NCBI RefSeq assembly: GCF_014640315.1
Contig: NZ_BMGS01000008.1
Coordinates: forward strand, 228,885-292,884
Source of the DNA: Hymenobacter glacieicola
GTDB taxonomy: Bacteria; Bacteroidota; Bacteroidia; Cytophagales; Hymenobacteraceae
Direction of reading: 5' to 3'
Length of the DNA: 64,000 nucleotides
Made by a program: the position numbers and the translations under genes. The notes below the pieces were generated by a model that saw only the letters and a program-made list of their open reading frames with translations, did no database searches and was not told the origin of the DNA. Of the stretch, positions 63,305 through 64,000 are shown one piece after another (the first letter of the stretch is position 1; the number at the start of each line of letters is the position of its first letter).

Positions 63305-63982
63305 ATGTCCTCTGTTTCGCGTAGCCGCTCGGCACTTCTGGGTACCATATCCTCTCAGGCATATACCATTATTGGTATGCTTGTTTCTATTATTAGTACG
63401 CCGTTGATGGTGCGGTATCTGGATAAAGAAGAATATGGGCTATCCATTCTCTTTTTTCAGGTGATTGGCTATCTGGCCTTGTTCGACTTCGGATTTGGTC
63501 CAGCGGTAATTCAGCAGTTTGCGCTTCACCGCGGCGATGATGAGCATAATCAACTCATGGTCAACCGCATTATGAGTACGGGAGTTTATGCTTTCTTGGG
63601 GTTAGGACTGCTTGTTTCCCTTGTCGGCTTCTTCTTCGCTCCCTTTGTTCCGGACGTGTACCATCTGCGGGCAGATCTGGCCGAAGTTGCCGTGCCGATT
63701 GTGTTTACGTTAAGCGTAGTTATGGGCGCGCAGTTTTTGCAGCGCGGGCTAGGCGGCATATTTTACGCGCATCATCGTCAGACGCTCATCGGCACTACTT
63801 CGTTTATCGTCAATATTTCCGGGACTATCCTTTCTATTGTTTTACTTTCACAAGGGATTGGGCTCTGGTCGTTTGTATATTCTAATATATTCCAGGTTTT
63901 TACTACGCTGCTGGTGCAGGTTATTTTACTGCGCCGCTATAGCGGATTCATGAACGGTGTACATGATAGCCGCAATGGTTGA
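63305..63982 (+). CDS. Wzx-type polysaccharide flippase, N-terminal half (short frame)
   Basis: A 225-residue frame with six to seven membrane helices, starting 'SALLGTISSQAYTIIGMLVS' and 'TPLMVRYLDKEEYGL', the N-terminal pattern of the oligosaccharide flippase (MATE/MOP) family, usually 420-500 residues. The frame stops at TGA 63980-63982, only 18 bp before the window ends, so the gene is either truncated, frameshifted or corrupted. The other two frames are open to the edge. ATG 63305 is preferred to 63254. Confidence 0.8.
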   Translation: MSSVSRSRSALLGTISSQAYTIIGMLVSIISTPLMVRYLDKEEYGLSILFFQVIGYLALFDFGFGPAVIQQFALHRGDDEHNQLMVNRIMSTGVYAFLGLGLLVSLVGFFFAPFVPDVYHLRADLAEVAVPIVFTLSVVMGAQFLQRGLGGIFYAHHRQTLIGTTSFIVNISGTILSIVLLSQGIGLWSFVYSNIFQVFTTLLVQVILLRRYSGFMNGVHDSRNG

Positions 63983-64000
63983 ACCAGGCTTTGGCGTCCT

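Overview
The window is a GC-rich chromosomal segment of a Bacteroidetes bacterium, most likely a Cytophagales member such as Hymenobacter. The evidence is two Oar-type TonB-dependent receptors with carboxypeptidase-regulatory-like N-terminal domains, promoter -7 boxes of the Bacteroidetes type TAnnTTTG, DUF3857/transglutaminase-like and DUF4136 proteins, and frequent lipoprotein signals. Species is inferred from gene content only.

Layout. 1-10.7 kb is mixed housekeeping and stress: a DUF3857 protein cut by the left edge, an MFS transporter, a monofunctional catalase, a NERD-like coiled-coil membrane protein, an ABC exporter interrupted by one in-frame amber codon, a secreted ABM-fold protein, a GNAT and a DUF4136 lipoprotein. 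10.7-16.2 kb (minus) is a purine-catabolism operon: xdhA, xdhB, a four-helix membrane protein and xdhC. 16.4-21.6 kb holds an outer-membrane lipoprotein, a TIGR00661-like glycosyltransferase and a transporter-like/HEAT/cyclic-nucleotide-binding fusion. 21.6-26 kb (minus) holds a transglutaminase remnant, an AT-rich orphan ORF and a signalling operon (small secreted protein, histidine kinase, receiver protein, receiver-adenylate cyclase). 26-31 kb has a HEAT-cyclophilin lipoprotein, a cupin, cysE-cysK and tRNA-Ala(GGC). 31-38 kb is the pair of paralogous TonB receptors; 38-41 kb has an NlpC/P60 lipoprotein, a GlcD-like oxidase and an acyl-CoA-binding protein.

41-64 kb is a one-direction surface polysaccharide locus of about 22 genes that runs off the right edge. 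It includes asnB, ugd and uxs (UDP-GlcA to UDP-Xyl); an FdtA-like ketoisomerase, FdtB-like aminotransferase and WecD-like acetyltransferase for an amino-deoxysugar; a PglK-like ABC flippase; a second DegT enzyme followed by WbqC and a divergent DegT-fold protein; two GNATs; an SDR; eight glycosyltransferases; and the start of a Wzx-type flippase. Together they make unusual nucleotide sugars, assemble a repeat unit and flip it across the inner membrane.

Strongest observations: (1) a single amber codon in an otherwise intact ABC exporter; (2) several genes with a -7 promoter box only 5-9 nt before the start codon, which predicts leaderless mRNAs; (3) an adenylate cyclase signalling operon convergent with a cyclic-nucleotide-binding transporter fusion; (4) a 34-bp perfect inverted repeat inside the polysaccharide locus; (5) mosaic TonB receptor paralogues and duplicated glycosyltransferases; (6) a family of GTCAT-ended intergenic repeats, one inside the xdh operon. 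I did not find a locus I can defend as a wholly new biological system.
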